Of a stretch of 61,958 nt of DNA, positions 45,256-55,115 are shown in pieces. The position numbers and the translations under genes are program-made. The notes under the pieces are model-generated. The model saw only the letters and a list, made by a program, of their open reading frames with translations. It was not told the origin of the DNA and searched no databases. The stretch is from Tenacibaculum sp. GTDB lineage: Bacteria; Bacteroidota; Bacteroidia; Flavobacteriales; Flavobacteriaceae. The DNA lies in contig JAHDDQ010000010.1 in the NCBI GenBank assembly GCA_020629275.1, positions 1-61,958 of the forward strand, given 5' to 3'. Position 1 is the first letter of the stretch. Each line of letters starts with the position of its first letter.

Positions 45256-45696
45256 ATGAGTACTAAAAAAAACGAAATTGAAGTATTTGACCAAAAACTA
45301 ACTGCTTTCGCTGAAAATGAATTAACTGATAATGAAAGAGAGATGTTAAAATCTATCCTATCCATTCATGAGATAGCTTTAGATAACGCAAATGCAACTG
45401 AAGCTATATTTGGTGACGACGAAGGTTTTCTAGAAGAAATAAAAAGCGCCAAAGCTGCTTCAGGTGAAATTAAAACAATGACTATTGTTAGCGTTACCGC
45501 AAAATCATCTAGAGCATGCTTAGACACTGCTAAAAAAATAATAAAAGAAACTGTGAAATTCACCACTGGGTACGTTGTGAGTAAAGTAGGTATGTGTCCA
45601 GAAAACCCAAAACCTAAAGAGCCTAAACAGCCAAAAGAGCCGAAAAAACCACAAAGACCAATTACAGAAGGACCTGGTGATCATGTAATTCCATAG
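45256..45696 (+). CDS. Small protein with Pro/Lys tail; candidate RiPP precursor
   Basis: A 146-residue protein of no known family. The N-terminal ~60 residues are acidic and helical (FDQKLTAFAENELTDNEREM, AIFGDDEGFLEEI) and could act as a leader. The middle part is rich in Ser, Thr and Ala with Cys88 and Cys114 (TIVSVTAKSSRACLDTAKK, FTTGYVVSKVGMCPENP). The tail is a KEPKQPKEPKKPQRP repeat ending EGPGDHVIP. The kinase gene starts 3 bases after its stop. Gene order and Ser/Thr/Cys content make it the best candidate substrate of the two enzymes, but this is inference; a stand-alone helper is the alternative. Confidence 0.5.
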   Translation: MSTKKNEIEVFDQKLTAFAENELTDNEREMLKSILSIHEIALDNANATEAIFGDDEGFLEEIKSAKAASGEIKTMTIVSVTAKSSRACLDTAKKIIKETVKFTTGYVVSKVGMCPENPKPKEPKQPKEPKKPQRPITEGPGDHVIP

Positions 45697-45699
45697 ACT

Positions 45700-46731
45700 A
45701 TGCGAACACTTGATAACAAACAAAAAGTAAAACGTTATCTGAAAAAAATAGGATTTCATAATGTTACCAACATCAAATTTCAGAGAAATAGAAACTTCTT
45801 AATTTTTTTTAAAAAAGGCAACACTTCTTTTTTATTGAAACAAAGAGGACAAGACAATACTGTATTTAATACTATTTCGCTTGAAAATGAAATCCTATTT
45901 TTGCAAAACTTAAAAGATGACATTTCACTAAGTAAAAAAATATTTTTACCTAAAATTTATAATACTGATTCTGTAAATGAACTGTTTATTAGTAAAAAAT
46001 ACGAAAGTTATAAAACCGTTTCTTGTTTTAAAATCAATCAAAAACTTTTTAGTGATTTAGGAAAATATATCGCTAGTTTTCATAGAATAAAAAACAGAGA
46101 ACTTACGCACACACTTCCTATTATAAAAAAAGAAACCTTCTTTCATAATTTGAATATTTTTCACCCTGAAGTACTTACTAACGGTGGACCTAATATTTTA
46201 ACGTACATAAAATGCATTCAAAAATATCCTGATGTATTAGAAAACCTCTACAAACTTTCAGAATCTTATGAATACAATGCGTTTATTCATGGCGATTTAA
46301 AGTTCGATAATATACTCGCTCGAAAAGCTAAGCAGTACCACATAAAGTTTATTGACTTTGAATTTACAACAGTAGGAGACAGACACTACGATTTAGGCTA
46401 CATCCTTGGTAATCTACTTTTTGATTGGATTATTAAAATGAATCTAAAAAAACAAAAACCAGATTATAAAAAGCAGTACTTCAATACCATTATTCACTGT
46501 TTTAAAAGCTGTATTCATACATACGAAGAACAAACTAAAAGTATTGTAAACATGGAGCTTACATTAAAATATGCTGGATTTTACCTTTTAAAGATATTCT
46601 TTAACTGCAGTATGGATAATAGAACACTTAATAAAACACATTTTATGTTCGTGCAAGTTGCCAGAAATTATATTGTACATACCAAAAAACAATTAAAATC
46701 ATTTACTTATGATCAACAATACGCTTCATAA
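45700..46731 (+). CDS. APH/choline-kinase-fold phosphotransferase (class V lanthipeptide kinase type)
   Basis: A 343-residue kinase of the aminoglycoside phosphotransferase fold. The catalytic loop is FIHGDLKFDNIL (H197, D199, N204) and the metal loop IDFEF with D219, followed by VGDRHYDLGYILG. The N-lobe Lys is in TSFLLKQRG. Antibiotic resistance is unlikely given the operon. In class V lanthipeptide clusters a stand-alone APH-like enzyme phosphorylates Ser/Thr of the precursor and a HopA1-domain protein then eliminates phosphate. The same two enzyme types are coupled here, with a 23-base overlap with the next gene. Kinase call firm; role inferred. Confidence 0.8.
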   Translation: MRTLDNKQKVKRYLKKIGFHNVTNIKFQRNRNFLIFFKKGNTSFLLKQRGQDNTVFNTISLENEILFLQNLKDDISLSKKIFLPKIYNTDSVNELFISKKYESYKTVSCFKINQKLFSDLGKYIASFHRIKNRELTHTLPIIKKETFFHNLNIFHPEVLTNGGPNILTYIKCIQKYPDVLENLYKLSESYEYNAFIHGDLKFDNILARKAKQYHIKFIDFEFTTVGDRHYDLGYILGNLLFDWIIKMNLKKQKPDYKKQYFNTIIHCFKSCIHTYEEQTKSIVNMELTLKYAGFYLLKIFFNCSMDNRTLNKTHFMFVQVARNYIVHTKKQLKSFTYDQQYAS

Positions 46732-47626
46732 AATAACTTTAGATTTCTACAGTAGAGGAGAAGTCATATACCATAAATCACATGGTAAATTATGTACAAC
46801 ATCAATAAAAAAACCTGATTTTACCAATATACTTACTCATATTATTTACAACGATTATTACTCTTTACACACTAAAGAAGGTACTGGAAGCATTGATCCT
46901 AATTTTATTAATGCATTGAGAAACCTTCACAAGGAAAACACTTATATAGATAAAGGTTGGTTGGTAGAAACGATTCAAGAAGATTGTACTGTTAAAGCCA
47001 GTAAATACGGTATTTACTTGTTTTTTTCTAAGCAGCAATACAAACTTCCTCAGAAAGAACTAAAAATTGGCGATTCAATTAATGTATTATTCTCCTGTCA
47101 TCAACCTAATAAATCTCCTGGTTTCTATCTCTACTTTGGTGCAAGTGGACCTTTGAATACCAGAGATATTAGTAGGTATTATTTTAACTTCAAAGATGAA
47201 AACTCTTTGGTTTTTTGCGATGCTTTAATGACTACATTAAACAAAACAAACATAACATTCGAATTTAAAATTTTACAAGATTTAAAAGGATCTAAGCGAG
47301 TAGATAATGCTGTACTCTACCTAAAAAAAAGTGATGATACTGTAGTAAAAAACATTGTGAAAAACCTTTATCAAGAACGCTTTTTTAACTTAAAAAACTC
47401 CCCTTTTCATTATGTTATAGCAAAAGGAATAGGCTATGCACACGAACCCAAACAAGAAAACACCACCGAAAGCTTTGGAACGCATCGCTCAAAAATTATT
47501 GCAGAGGCTATATATGACGAACTCATCGTGAAATCTAAAAAGAAAATGAATACAAACGCTATTATTGCTCATTTTCTTAAAAAGAATATAAACGTTAGCA
47601 CCATATATAAAGAAGGTATTTCATAG
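46709..47626 (+). CDS. HopA1-family protein (putative lyase)
   Basis: A 305-residue cytoplasmic protein. It fits the HopA1 effector-like family found in cyanobacteria, actinobacteria and flavobacteria: an N-terminal LTHIIYNDYYSLHTKEG, a middle beta part (SPGFYLYFGASGPLN), and near the C-terminus ESFGTHRSKIIAEAIYDEL, the HR block that I remember as the family signature. HopA1 is also a plant-pathogen effector, but in class V lanthipeptide pathways these proteins act as phospho-Ser/Thr lyases beside an APH-like kinase. No toxin delivery genes are near, so the biosynthetic reading fits better. Identification is from memory of the family. Confidence 0.65.
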   Translation: MINNTLHKITLDFYSRGEVIYHKSHGKLCTTSIKKPDFTNILTHIIYNDYYSLHTKEGTGSIDPNFINALRNLHKENTYIDKGWLVETIQEDCTVKASKYGIYLFFSKQQYKLPQKELKIGDSINVLFSCHQPNKSPGFYLYFGASGPLNTRDISRYYFNFKDENSLVFCDALMTTLNKTNITFEFKILQDLKGSKRVDNAVLYLKKSDDTVVKNIVKNLYQERFFNLKNSPFHYVIAKGIGYAHEPKQENTTESFGTHRSKIIAEAIYDELIVKSKKKMNTNAIIAHFLKKNINVSTIYKEGIS

Positions 47627-47727
47627 CTTTTATAAAGCACCTGTTTAAGGATTTCTTTATTACCAAAACCTATTAAAACCCTAGAACTAAGAGCTTATTT
47701 CATTCCTCCTATCAAATACGTAAAACT

Positions 47728-47777
47728 CGTCATTGCGATTGAAGCAAAGTGAAATGAAGCAATCTTTATATTAGAGA
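47728..47777. repeat. REP-like intergenic element
   Basis: ACTCGTCATTGCGATTGAAG followed by CAAAGTGAAATGAAGCAATC is a worn copy of the GTCATTGCGAG...GAAGCAATCT element often scattered in Flavobacteriia genomes. A copy number count in the full genome would settle it. Confidence 0.45.
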
Positions 47778-47836
47778 ACTAAATAGATCTTATACGTCAG
47801 CATATCGATGTCTTGATTAAAAGCATAAATAACGCT

Positions 47837-49186
47837 CTATTCTACAAACAAATCATCTAAAATTTTAGTGGTTTTTTCTGAAGAAGGGTCATTGATGTTT
47901 AAGTCCATTTTTTCTCCTTTTAAAGAAAGAAGTACAAAACCTGGAATAGAAGAAATATCATACGTTTTTATGATTTTCGATTTTGGTCCATCAAAAAATA
48001 ATTGCTCTCCTTCTAAATTATGTTCGTTAACCGTTGTTTTCCAGTTTTCATACATTTCACCTTTATCAACAGAAACCCCAACAAAAACAATAGCATGCTT
48101 GGCATACTTTTCTTTCAACATTTTATAAGCTTCTAATTGTTTGATACACGGCTCGCACCATGATGCCCAAACACTCAAAAAGATATAATTTCCTTTAAAG
48201 TTAGCTAAAGTAACCTCTTCCTCATTTCTATTTCTGAAAGTAAATTTTGATAAATTTTTACCTGCTACAATCTGTCGTATTTCGTCATATTTATCCTTCA
48301 TTCTAGCAAGAAGTTTTACATCACTTGAATTTGTTTTAACAAGCTTGTAAAAATCACCCGCTCTTTCTTTATCGCTCAACATAGAACTATACATACTTTG
48401 TAAAACACCATCTTTAATTCCTGTAGTTCGTATTGAATTTAAAACTTCTTCCATTAAAGGATAACTTTCCATGTTTTCAATGTCTTTCTTCCATTTTAAG
48501 ACACTCAACTCTTGATACGAATGGTATTGTTCAAAAAGCTGTGAATTATCAAAATGGATGTGTGTTAAAGGTTCTAAAAAGAACTTAGAAACCTCAAGCG
48601 TATCTTTAAATTTATAATATTTCCTAGCATCTTCAAACTTTAACAAATCTAATGCATAACCATATTGTAAATCCTTCATCTCTTCGTTTACAAACTCTTC
48701 ATCTAATTGGCTTGAAAACAATGTTCCAAAATAATCTTTGTATAAAGCATCAACTCTACTTAAATAAGCATTTTCATCTCCTTTATAAAAAGATTTTTTA
48801 TAGTATTTCTTCTTTCTTCCTTTTTTGTCTAATAACCCTGAAAATCGACCGCGCAAGTAATTATTTATTTCAACTCCTTTTCCTGAAAAAGCTATAGAAC
48901 TATAAAACTTTTCTGCATCTAACGAAATCTTAATATCGTCGGAAGGCTTTAAATAAATTAACGCCGATTTTTCGTCTTTTTGTAATAAATAATATCCTTT
49001 TTCGAAATTCACACTATTGAGCTCAGATTTATGCTCTTTTACATAAATGTTCTCAACTAACTCATTGGTGATTTTTCGAATAGAAAATGCATCTACTACA
49101 GAATCATTTTTAATTTCAAATGTTAGTTTTTGAGCAAAAACAACACTCGTAATAAAAGAGAATAGTATCGTAATTATTGTTTTCAT
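47837..49186 (-). CDS. TlpA-like thioredoxin-fold protein
   Basis: About 449 residues from ATG 49186, with a Sec signal (ITILFSFITSVVFAQ). The large N-terminal part (to ~310) is helical and unassigned. The C-terminal thioredoxin fold has SVWASWCEPCIKQLEAYKML with the redox CEPC, then IVFVGVSVDKGE and the cis-Pro loop YDISSIPGFVLL. It is a periplasmic disulfide reductase of the TlpA/AhpC-TSA type common in Bacteroidota. Confidence 0.85.
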   Translation of the reverse strand: MKTIITILFSFITSVVFAQKLTFEIKNDSVVDAFSIRKITNELVENIYVKEHKSELNSVNFEKGYYLLQKDEKSALIYLKPSDDIKISLDAEKFYSSIAFSGKGVEINNYLRGRFSGLLDKKGRKKKYYKKSFYKGDENAYLSRVDALYKDYFGTLFSSQLDEEFVNEEMKDLQYGYALDLLKFEDARKYYKFKDTLEVSKFFLEPLTHIHFDNSQLFEQYHSYQELSVLKWKKDIENMESYPLMEEVLNSIRTTGIKDGVLQSMYSSMLSDKERAGDFYKLVKTNSSDVKLLARMKDKYDEIRQIVAGKNLSKFTFRNRNEEEVTLANFKGNYIFLSVWASWCEPCIKQLEAYKMLKEKYAKHAIVFVGVSVDKGEMYENWKTTVNEHNLEGEQLFFDGPKSKIIKTYDISSIPGFVLLSLKGEKMDLNINDPSSEKTTKILDDLFVE

Positions 49187-49370
49187 TTTCAGTAATTTAC
49201 AATCATTCAAAGTTACCTTAAAATAACTTTAATAGTTCCGTTTTTTAGATTTAAACACTCTTAACATTAAAAGTCTTAAAAATATTGTGATTAGAGGTTA
49301 AAATATTTTCTTCACCAATTATAAAAAACATGCCTATATATTCATTTTAAAAACGTCATAATAACTTAAC

Positions 49371-52300
49371 TTATACGTTTTGCAATACTGTTAACGCCTT
49401 ATGAACAGTATCTATTTTTATAAATGTAATTAACAAACGTAATCCGTTTTTCGTTTGTTTTTCTTTCATTACACAACTCTTAGAATTACGCTGAACATAC
49501 TGTAGCATTTTGGTAAATGCCGCTGTTTGATAAAAATCACTTTGCTGATCGGAAACAAAATAACCTACCATTCGCTTTTGCTTCAGAATAACTTTCTCCA
49601 ATCCTAACGATTTTGCCAACCACTTAATACGAACACTATCTAATAAATCTTGAACCTGAGTTGGTATTTCTCCAAAACGATCGACAATATTTTTCTCAAA
49701 AGTTTGCAATTCTTCTTCAGAAGTTAGTTCACTCATTTTCTTATACAAATTCAATCGCTCTGTAATAGAATTTACATAATCATCAGGAAACAAGATTTCA
49801 AAATCCGTATCAATCTGTACTTCTTTTACATATTCTTTTGGTGCATCACTTTCCTCATGCTCATACAAATCTTTAAACTCATTTTCCTTCAGCTCATCAA
49901 TCGCTTCTTTCAATATTTTCTGATACGTATCAAACCCAATATCATTAATAAATCCACTTTGCTCTCCACCCAATAAATCTCCTGCACCGCGGATTTCTAA
50001 ATCTTTCATAGCAATATTCAGTCCACTTCCTAATTCAGAAAACATTTCTAATGCCTGAATACGTTTTCTAGCTTCTTCCGTCATCATATGATATGGCGGT
50101 GTAATAAAATAACAAAACGCTTTTTTGTTCGATCGTCCAACACGTCCTCGCATTTGGTGTAAATCAGACAATCCGAAGTTATTCGCATTATTAATAAAAA
50201 TTGTGTTTGCATTAGGAACATCTAAACCACTTTCAATAATTGTGGTAGACACCAACACATCAAAATCTCCATTCATAAAAGCTAACATCAATTCTTCAAG
50301 CTTTTTACCTTCCATTTGCCCATGACCAATTCCTATTTTTGCTGAAGGAACCAAACGCTGTAATAAACCAGCAACCTCCTTAATATTTTCAATTCTGTTA
50401 TGAATAAAAAATACCTGACCTCCACGTGAAACTTCATATGAAATTGCATCTCTAATCGTTTCCTCAGAAAAACGAATTACATTCGTTTCTACAGGATGTC
50501 GGTTTGGTGGTGGCGTTTTTATAACAGATAAATCTCTAGCCGCCATTAAGCTAAATTGTAATGTACGCGGAATTGGTGTTGCAGTTAACGTAAGCGTATC
50601 AACATTTTCTTTAATCGTTTTCAGTTTATCCTTTGCAGCAACGCCAAACTTTTGTTCCTCATCAATAATTAATAACCCAAGATCTTTAAACTTGATGCTT
50701 TTATTTGTTAATTGATGAGTTCCAATAACAATATCAACCGTACCATCGGAAACACCTTCTAAAACACCTTTTCGCTGTTTTGTGCTTCTAAAACGGTTTA
50801 AATAATCTATGTGTACCGGAAAATCTTTTAAACGCTCAGAAAACGTTTTAAAATGCTGAAACGCTAATATGGTAGTTGGTACTAAGATGGCAACTTGTTT
50901 TCCATTATCCACAGCTTTAAACGCTGCACGTATAGCAACCTCTGTTTTACCAAATCCAACATCTCCACAAACTAGGCGATCCATAGGTTGGTCTTTTTCC
51001 ATATCGGTTTTTACATCTTGAGTAGCTGTAAACTGATCTGGTGTATCTTCATAAATAAAACTTGCTTCTAATTCGTGCTGAATGTGAGTATCTGGACCAA
51101 AAGCAAATCCTTTTTCTAACTTTCTTTTTGCGTATAATTTAATTAAGTTAAAAGCTATTTCTTTAACTCGTGTTTTTGTTTTTTGCTTAATTTTCTTCCA
51201 AGCACCAGACCCTAATTTGTATATTTTAGGTGCTTTTCCGTCTTTTCCATTAAACTTAGAAATTTTGTGTAACGAGTGAATACTTACATACAAAATATCT
51301 CTATCTCCATAAATTAACTTTATGGCTTCTTGCTTTTTTCCGTCTACATCAATTTTTTGTAATCCAGCAAACTTTCCAACCCCATGGTCTATATGCGTTA
51401 CAAAATCTCCCTTTCCAAGATTGGTTAGTTCCTTTAGAGTTATCGATTGCTTCTTGGCATATCCATTTTTTAATCGAAACTTATGGTAACGTTCAAATAT
51501 CTGATGATCGGTATAACACACAATCTTCTCATCCGCATCTATAAATCCTTGATAAATTGGAAAAACTACCGTTTCGTAATGTACCGCTTCTTTGGCATCA
51601 TCAAAAATATCATGAAATCGTTGTGCCTGTTTTTCATTAGCACAAAAAATATAGTTCGTATAACCTTTACTGTGGTGTACATTTAAATCCTCAATTAATA
51701 AGTCGAACTGTTTATTAAAAGAAGGCTGTGCCGTTATTGTAAAATCTATATTAGCATCGTGTGTAGCTTTTTTAGGAGCTTCATGCGATAACGACACCAA
51801 TTCTGTATGGCGTGTTTTCCCATAAAAAGCCACTGTAAAATCATTTAATTGATTTCCGATCAGCGCTCCATTACAAAATAACTCCTCAGGTGATGCATGG
51901 TTTACTTCTTTAGATAGTTTTTCAAATTCAACCTGTGCTTTTCTATAAAATTTATCTAAATTCCCTTTCAATAACTCTTCATTCTTAACAAAAACCGCTG
52001 TTTTAGAAGAAATATATTTTAGAAAACTTTCGCGCGATTCTTGCAATGCCTTATTTTCTACATTAGGCATTATACTTACTTTACTCAGTTTTTCTTTAGA
52101 CAATTGAGTTTCTACATCAAAACTTCGAATACTATCTACTTCATCTCCAAAAAACTCAATTCGATAGGGTAGGTCGTTTGAAAATGAAAACACATCAATT
52201 ATACCTCCGCGTACCGAAAATTCTCCTGGCTCTGTAACAAAATCTACACGTGTAAAATTGTATTCAAACAAAACTTCGTTCACAAAATCGAGTGACACTT

Positions 52301-52748
52301 GTTCACCTTGAACAACTTTTAAGGTGTTTTTCTCAAGTTCTTTTTTAGTAACTACTTTTTCGAAAAGTGCCGTTGGGTAGGTAACAATTATTGCAGGTTT
52401 CCTTCGAGAGTTTATTCGGTTTAAAACCTCTGCTCTTAAAAGTACATTGGCATTATCCGTTTCTTCTATTTGATATGGTCTTCTGTACGAACCTGGATAA
52501 AACAATACATTTTTCTCTCCTAATACCTGTTCTAAATCATTTAAATAATAAGCGGCTTCTTCCTTGTCGTTACAAATTAACAAATACGGTTTGTCTGCTT
52601 TTTTAAATGTTTCTGATATGACAAAAGACAACGACGATCCCACCAAATTCGAGATTTGAAAATGGTGCTTTTCTTGTTGTAATTGCTCTAAAACCTGATT
52701 GGTTTTTGTAGACTTTTGATAGTAGTTTACAATAGATTGTTTACTCAA
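49371..52748 (-). CDS. mfd: Transcription-repair coupling factor Mfd
   Basis: 1125 residues, full family length. The N-terminal UvrB-homology part is followed by the RNA-polymerase interacting domain (GDFVTHIDHGVGKFAGLQKI) and the superfamily 2 motor: RLVCGDVGFGKTEVAIRAAF (Walker A), LLIIDEEQKFG (DEEQ box), TATPIPRTL, TTIIESGLDVPNANT and QMRGRVGRSN. The C-terminal TRCF domain has TERLNLYKKMSELTSEEEL. It removes stalled RNA polymerase and recruits UvrA. Confidence 0.96.
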   Translation of the reverse strand: MSKQSIVNYYQKSTKTNQVLEQLQQEKHHFQISNLVGSSLSFVISETFKKADKPYLLICNDKEEAAYYLNDLEQVLGEKNVLFYPGSYRRPYQIEETDNANVLLRAEVLNRINSRRKPAIIVTYPTALFEKVVTKKELEKNTLKVVQGEQVSLDFVNEVLFEYNFTRVDFVTEPGEFSVRGGIIDVFSFSNDLPYRIEFFGDEVDSIRSFDVETQLSKEKLSKVSIMPNVENKALQESRESFLKYISSKTAVFVKNEELLKGNLDKFYRKAQVEFEKLSKEVNHASPEELFCNGALIGNQLNDFTVAFYGKTRHTELVSLSHEAPKKATHDANIDFTITAQPSFNKQFDLLIEDLNVHHSKGYTNYIFCANEKQAQRFHDIFDDAKEAVHYETVVFPIYQGFIDADEKIVCYTDHQIFERYHKFRLKNGYAKKQSITLKELTNLGKGDFVTHIDHGVGKFAGLQKIDVDGKKQEAIKLIYGDRDILYVSIHSLHKISKFNGKDGKAPKIYKLGSGAWKKIKQKTKTRVKEIAFNLIKLYAKRKLEKGFAFGPDTHIQHELEASFIYEDTPDQFTATQDVKTDMEKDQPMDRLVCGDVGFGKTEVAIRAAFKAVDNGKQVAILVPTTILAFQHFKTFSERLKDFPVHIDYLNRFRSTKQRKGVLEGVSDGTVDIVIGTHQLTNKSIKFKDLGLLIIDEEQKFGVAAKDKLKTIKENVDTLTLTATPIPRTLQFSLMAARDLSVIKTPPPNRHPVETNVIRFSEETIRDAISYEVSRGGQVFFIHNRIENIKEVAGLLQRLVPSAKIGIGHGQMEGKKLEELMLAFMNGDFDVLVSTTIIESGLDVPNANTIFINNANNFGLSDLHQMRGRVGRSNKKAFCYFITPPYHMMTEEARKRIQALEMFSELGSGLNIAMKDLEIRGAGDLLGGEQSGFINDIGFDTYQKILKEAIDELKENEFKDLYEHEESDAPKEYVKEVQIDTDFEILFPDDYVNSITERLNLYKKMSELTSEEELQTFEKNIVDRFGEIPTQVQDLLDSVRIKWLAKSLGLEKVILKQKRMVGYFVSDQQSDFYQTAAFTKMLQYVQRNSKSCVMKEKQTKNGLRLLITFIKIDTVHKALTVLQNV

Positions 52749-52883
52749 CGGAAAAAAATTTGAGCAAATATACTACAATACAAAATTCCTTAAAAGTTAA
52801 GTGCGTTGAAGTTATAAGTGTTAGGAGGAAAGCTCAAACTTTTTCTTAAACTATTGAAACAGCAGAATGATGAATATTATACA

Positions 52884-53636
52884 TTATATCTCAATTACTT
52901 TTTCATAATCAAATGTTCCGTGTTCATCCCAGTTTACATAACCAAATTGATTCGAAATCATTTGTGTATTTCCTATTTTTAAATCTCCTAAATTTCTATG
53001 GCTGTGTCCGTAAATCCAAAAATCTATTTCGCTGTTTTCAATAAACTCTTTTTTCTCAACACAAAAAGCTTCGTTAAAAATACTCTTCTTAAATTCTTTA
53101 TTCATACAAATATAACTTGGTAAGTGATGTGTTATCACAACCTTCTTACCTTTTGATTGTACTGCGTTTGATATGAACTCAAAAGACTTTTCATGAATTT
53201 CATTAAAGTGGTTGGCGTTAAGTTTCTCGTTCTTGAATTTAATCTTATGAAAATCCATTACACCTCTTGTAATGTCTAAAACATTATTTTTTAGTTCCGA
53301 CCACATCGTAGAAAAGATCAACTTTACATCTTCAATTTGAACTTCATGGTTATTCACAATAAACACATTTTTCTTTACCGGAATGCATGTAGCTTCTAAT
53401 GCTGTAGAAATATCAAAACCTCCGTAATACTCGTGATTACCTGGTAATATGTAAACGGCCTCAAACTCTTCAGAAACTTTTTTTATAAAATCTAAGGCTC
53501 CAAAATCTTTATCTAAATGATAGGTATCGCCTGCAATAATTAGAATTTCTCCTTTAGGAATTAGTGGTTTTTTATTAAGCCAATCTCTATTATCTGCAAA
53601 TTCTAAATGTAAATCTGAGCAAACTTGAATCTTCAT
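52884..53636 (-). CDS. Metallophosphoesterase
   Basis: About 250 residues from ATG 53636 (the frame opens 10 residues earlier). It has the calcineurin-like metal motifs: VCSDLHLEF (D-x-H), LIIAGDTYH (GD), LPGNHEYYGG (GNHE), ITHHLPSY and YGHSHRN (GHxH). It hydrolyses a phosphoester in the cytoplasm; substrate unknown. Confidence 0.85.
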   Translation of the reverse strand: MKIQVCSDLHLEFADNRDWLNKKPLIPKGEILIIAGDTYHLDKDFGALDFIKKVSEEFEAVYILPGNHEYYGGFDISTALEATCIPVKKNVFIVNNHEVQIEDVKLIFSTMWSELKNNVLDITRGVMDFHKIKFKNEKLNANHFNEIHEKSFEFISNAVQSKGKKVVITHHLPSYICMNKEFKKSIFNEAFCVEKKEFIENSEIDFWIYGHSHRNLGDLKIGNTQMISNQFGYVNWDEHGTFDYEKVIEI

Positions 53637-53731
53637 TTGTGTTATTTTGGTGGTATACCGAAACATTCTCGGTACTTAGAACAGCAACCAAAATACAGTT
53701 ATTTTCTGATTAAGAACCTAGTCAAAACTTA

Positions 53732-53893
53732 TTATTTTACCTTTTTATCTTTGGTTAATAATATCCAAATTAGATATGAGATTATTAAAGTTAAAATGGT
53801 AAAACATTGCTCAAGAGTAGTAATTGCAACTATATTTCCAATGGTATTAAGCACAAAAAGTACTAGTAATATCCATAAAATTATATTCACCAC
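53732..53893 (-). CDS. Possible small membrane protein
   Basis: A 53-residue frame with GTG start: VNIILWILLVLFVLNTIGNI, then a second hydrophobic stretch (FTILTLIISYLIWILL) and the basic end TKDKKVK. Two transmembrane helices. No ATG and no clear ribosome binding site, so it may be a remnant. Confidence 0.3.
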   Translation of the reverse strand: MVNIILWILLVLFVLNTIGNIVAITTLEQCFTILTLIISYLIWILLTKDKKVK

Positions 53894-53983
53894 TTTTAAT
53901 GGGAGTTTTTGGATGCATTGCTATGGTTAAGGGGTGATATCGTAAAAGTAAATAATTAATATACCCAGACTACCTTTAAAACT

Positions 53984-54436
53984 TTAATAACCTATAAATC
54001 TATTTATTGTTTTTAACACTAATTTGTATTCAATAAATAAAAGGCAATAAAAAATTAAATTAAAAATTAGAATAGATTTCAACTCATTGTAACTTCCTGT
54101 ACTCACTGAAGAATAGAGATTAAGTATTAATATAACTGTTAAAAAGGTGAAAAGTATCAGTGACGGTAAATGTAACCTCAACTTATATTTTTGAAAATCA
54201 TTTTTAGTAAACGTTGCTACAAGTTTGGGTAGAAAGAACTCAAAAGGAGCGCTAATCCTCAATAAGGAAATTTTACTCTCATTTTCATAACCCAAAAATA
54301 CTTTGTCTTTACTAGCAACATATGCAGCGCTCCGCTTTAGATCCAAAGAGGTATGTCTTTTTAATGAAGATTGTCTAATGTTTTCCTCAATCTCTTCAGA
54401 GTTCTTAGCAACAATGTTTTGTGTCAAAAAATACAT
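53984..54436 (-). CDS. Hypothetical membrane protein
   Basis: A 150-residue protein. The first ~90 residues are soluble and charged (EEIEENIRQSSLKRHTSLDL, KVFLGYENESKISLLRISAP). Then come two transmembrane segments: LPSLILFTFLTVILILNLY and ILIFNLIFYCLLFIEYKLVL. I recognise no family. It is the last gene of the minus-strand toxin-immunity-like region and could be another immunity membrane protein, by context only. Confidence 0.45.
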   Translation of the reverse strand: MYFLTQNIVAKNSEEIEENIRQSSLKRHTSLDLKRSAAYVASKDKVFLGYENESKISLLRISAPFEFFLPKLVATFTKNDFQKYKLRLHLPSLILFTFLTVILILNLYSSVSTGSYNELKSILIFNLIFYCLLFIEYKLVLKTINRFIGY

Positions 54437-54478
54437 AAGGTGGTTTTACTTTAAGTCTATTTTTCTACTGAATAAGTA

Positions 54479-54508
54479 ACTTCTATCCATTAAATTTAGG
54501 ATAGAAGT
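54479..54508. terminator. Hairpin, likely terminator
   Basis: ACTTCTATCC and GGATAGAAGT arms, perfect 10-bp stem with a 10-base AT loop. Its T-rich flanks are weak on both sides. Confidence 0.5.
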
Positions 54509-54622
54509 CTATTTCGTAACGTCATTTATACTTTTACTGGTTTAAAATCAATTCCTTGACAACCTGGAATAGCATTCTTTAATTTTTATTTTGCGATTCT
54601 AAAGATATAAATAGAAGAACTT

Positions 54623-54823
54623 TTAAAGTTGATTCTTTTTAAGTTTTAAAAATATATTTTTAAGTAAAAAAATACTCAATATAATCATAAGCCCCCCTAC
54701 TATTAACTCCATTAAATTTATTACATAATAGTTTTCATGTAAATTAAGGGTTAAAGTTTTATTTCCCCAAAAATGAGCAATAAATAAAGACAAAAATAGA
54801 AATAAGCTTGTTTTTAAGTTCAT
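54623..54823 (-). CDS. Small two-helix membrane protein
   Basis: A 66-residue protein with two hydrophobic segments: LKTSLFLFLSLFIAHFWGNK, then a short loop and INLMELIVGGLMIILSIFLL, ending in a basic LKKNQL. It has no family that I know. It lies between a hairpin (54479-54508) and a palindrome (55085-55110), separate from its neighbours. Confidence 0.45.
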   Translation of the reverse strand: MNLKTSLFLFLSLFIAHFWGNKTLTLNLHENYYVINLMELIVGGLMIILSIFLLKNIFLKLKKNQL

Positions 54824-55084
54824 TATATTATGTGTTATTTAATTGAAAAAAGTCTTAAAAAAGAAGCTAGTCATTTGAAAATAAACAGCTTCTAAATCAT
54901 TCAATTAAGATTTATCTGTTGGGGTTCTGAAAGTAAGCTGACTTGTCTTTTTCTATTAAATCTTTATTTGATAATCTTCAATCAGAATATAATAGATGAT
55001 ATTTACTAGAAAGTTTACTCATAATAACCCAGAGCCTAACTCATCTAAATAAGCTTTATTTTATAGATCAATTAAAACAAAATG

Positions 55085-55110
55085 AAGGTGCAAGTATATA
55101 CTTGCACCTT
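55085..55110. terminator. Perfect palindrome, likely bidirectional terminator
   Basis: A 26-base perfect inverted repeat with arms AAGGTGCAAGTAT/ATACTTGCACCTT. It lies just after the end of the immunity-like pseudogene on the minus strand. Confidence 0.6.
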
Positions 55111-55115
55111 TATAA

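Noticed and set aside
45700..46731. Aminoglycoside resistance kinase
   Set aside because: The fold fits, but the gene is overlapped by a HopA1-like gene and preceded by a small protein; there is no resistance context and the substrate lobe differs.
46709..47626. Type III secretion effector HopA1
   Set aside because: No type III secretion genes or chaperone are near; the kinase-coupled operon points to a biosynthetic or modifying enzyme.
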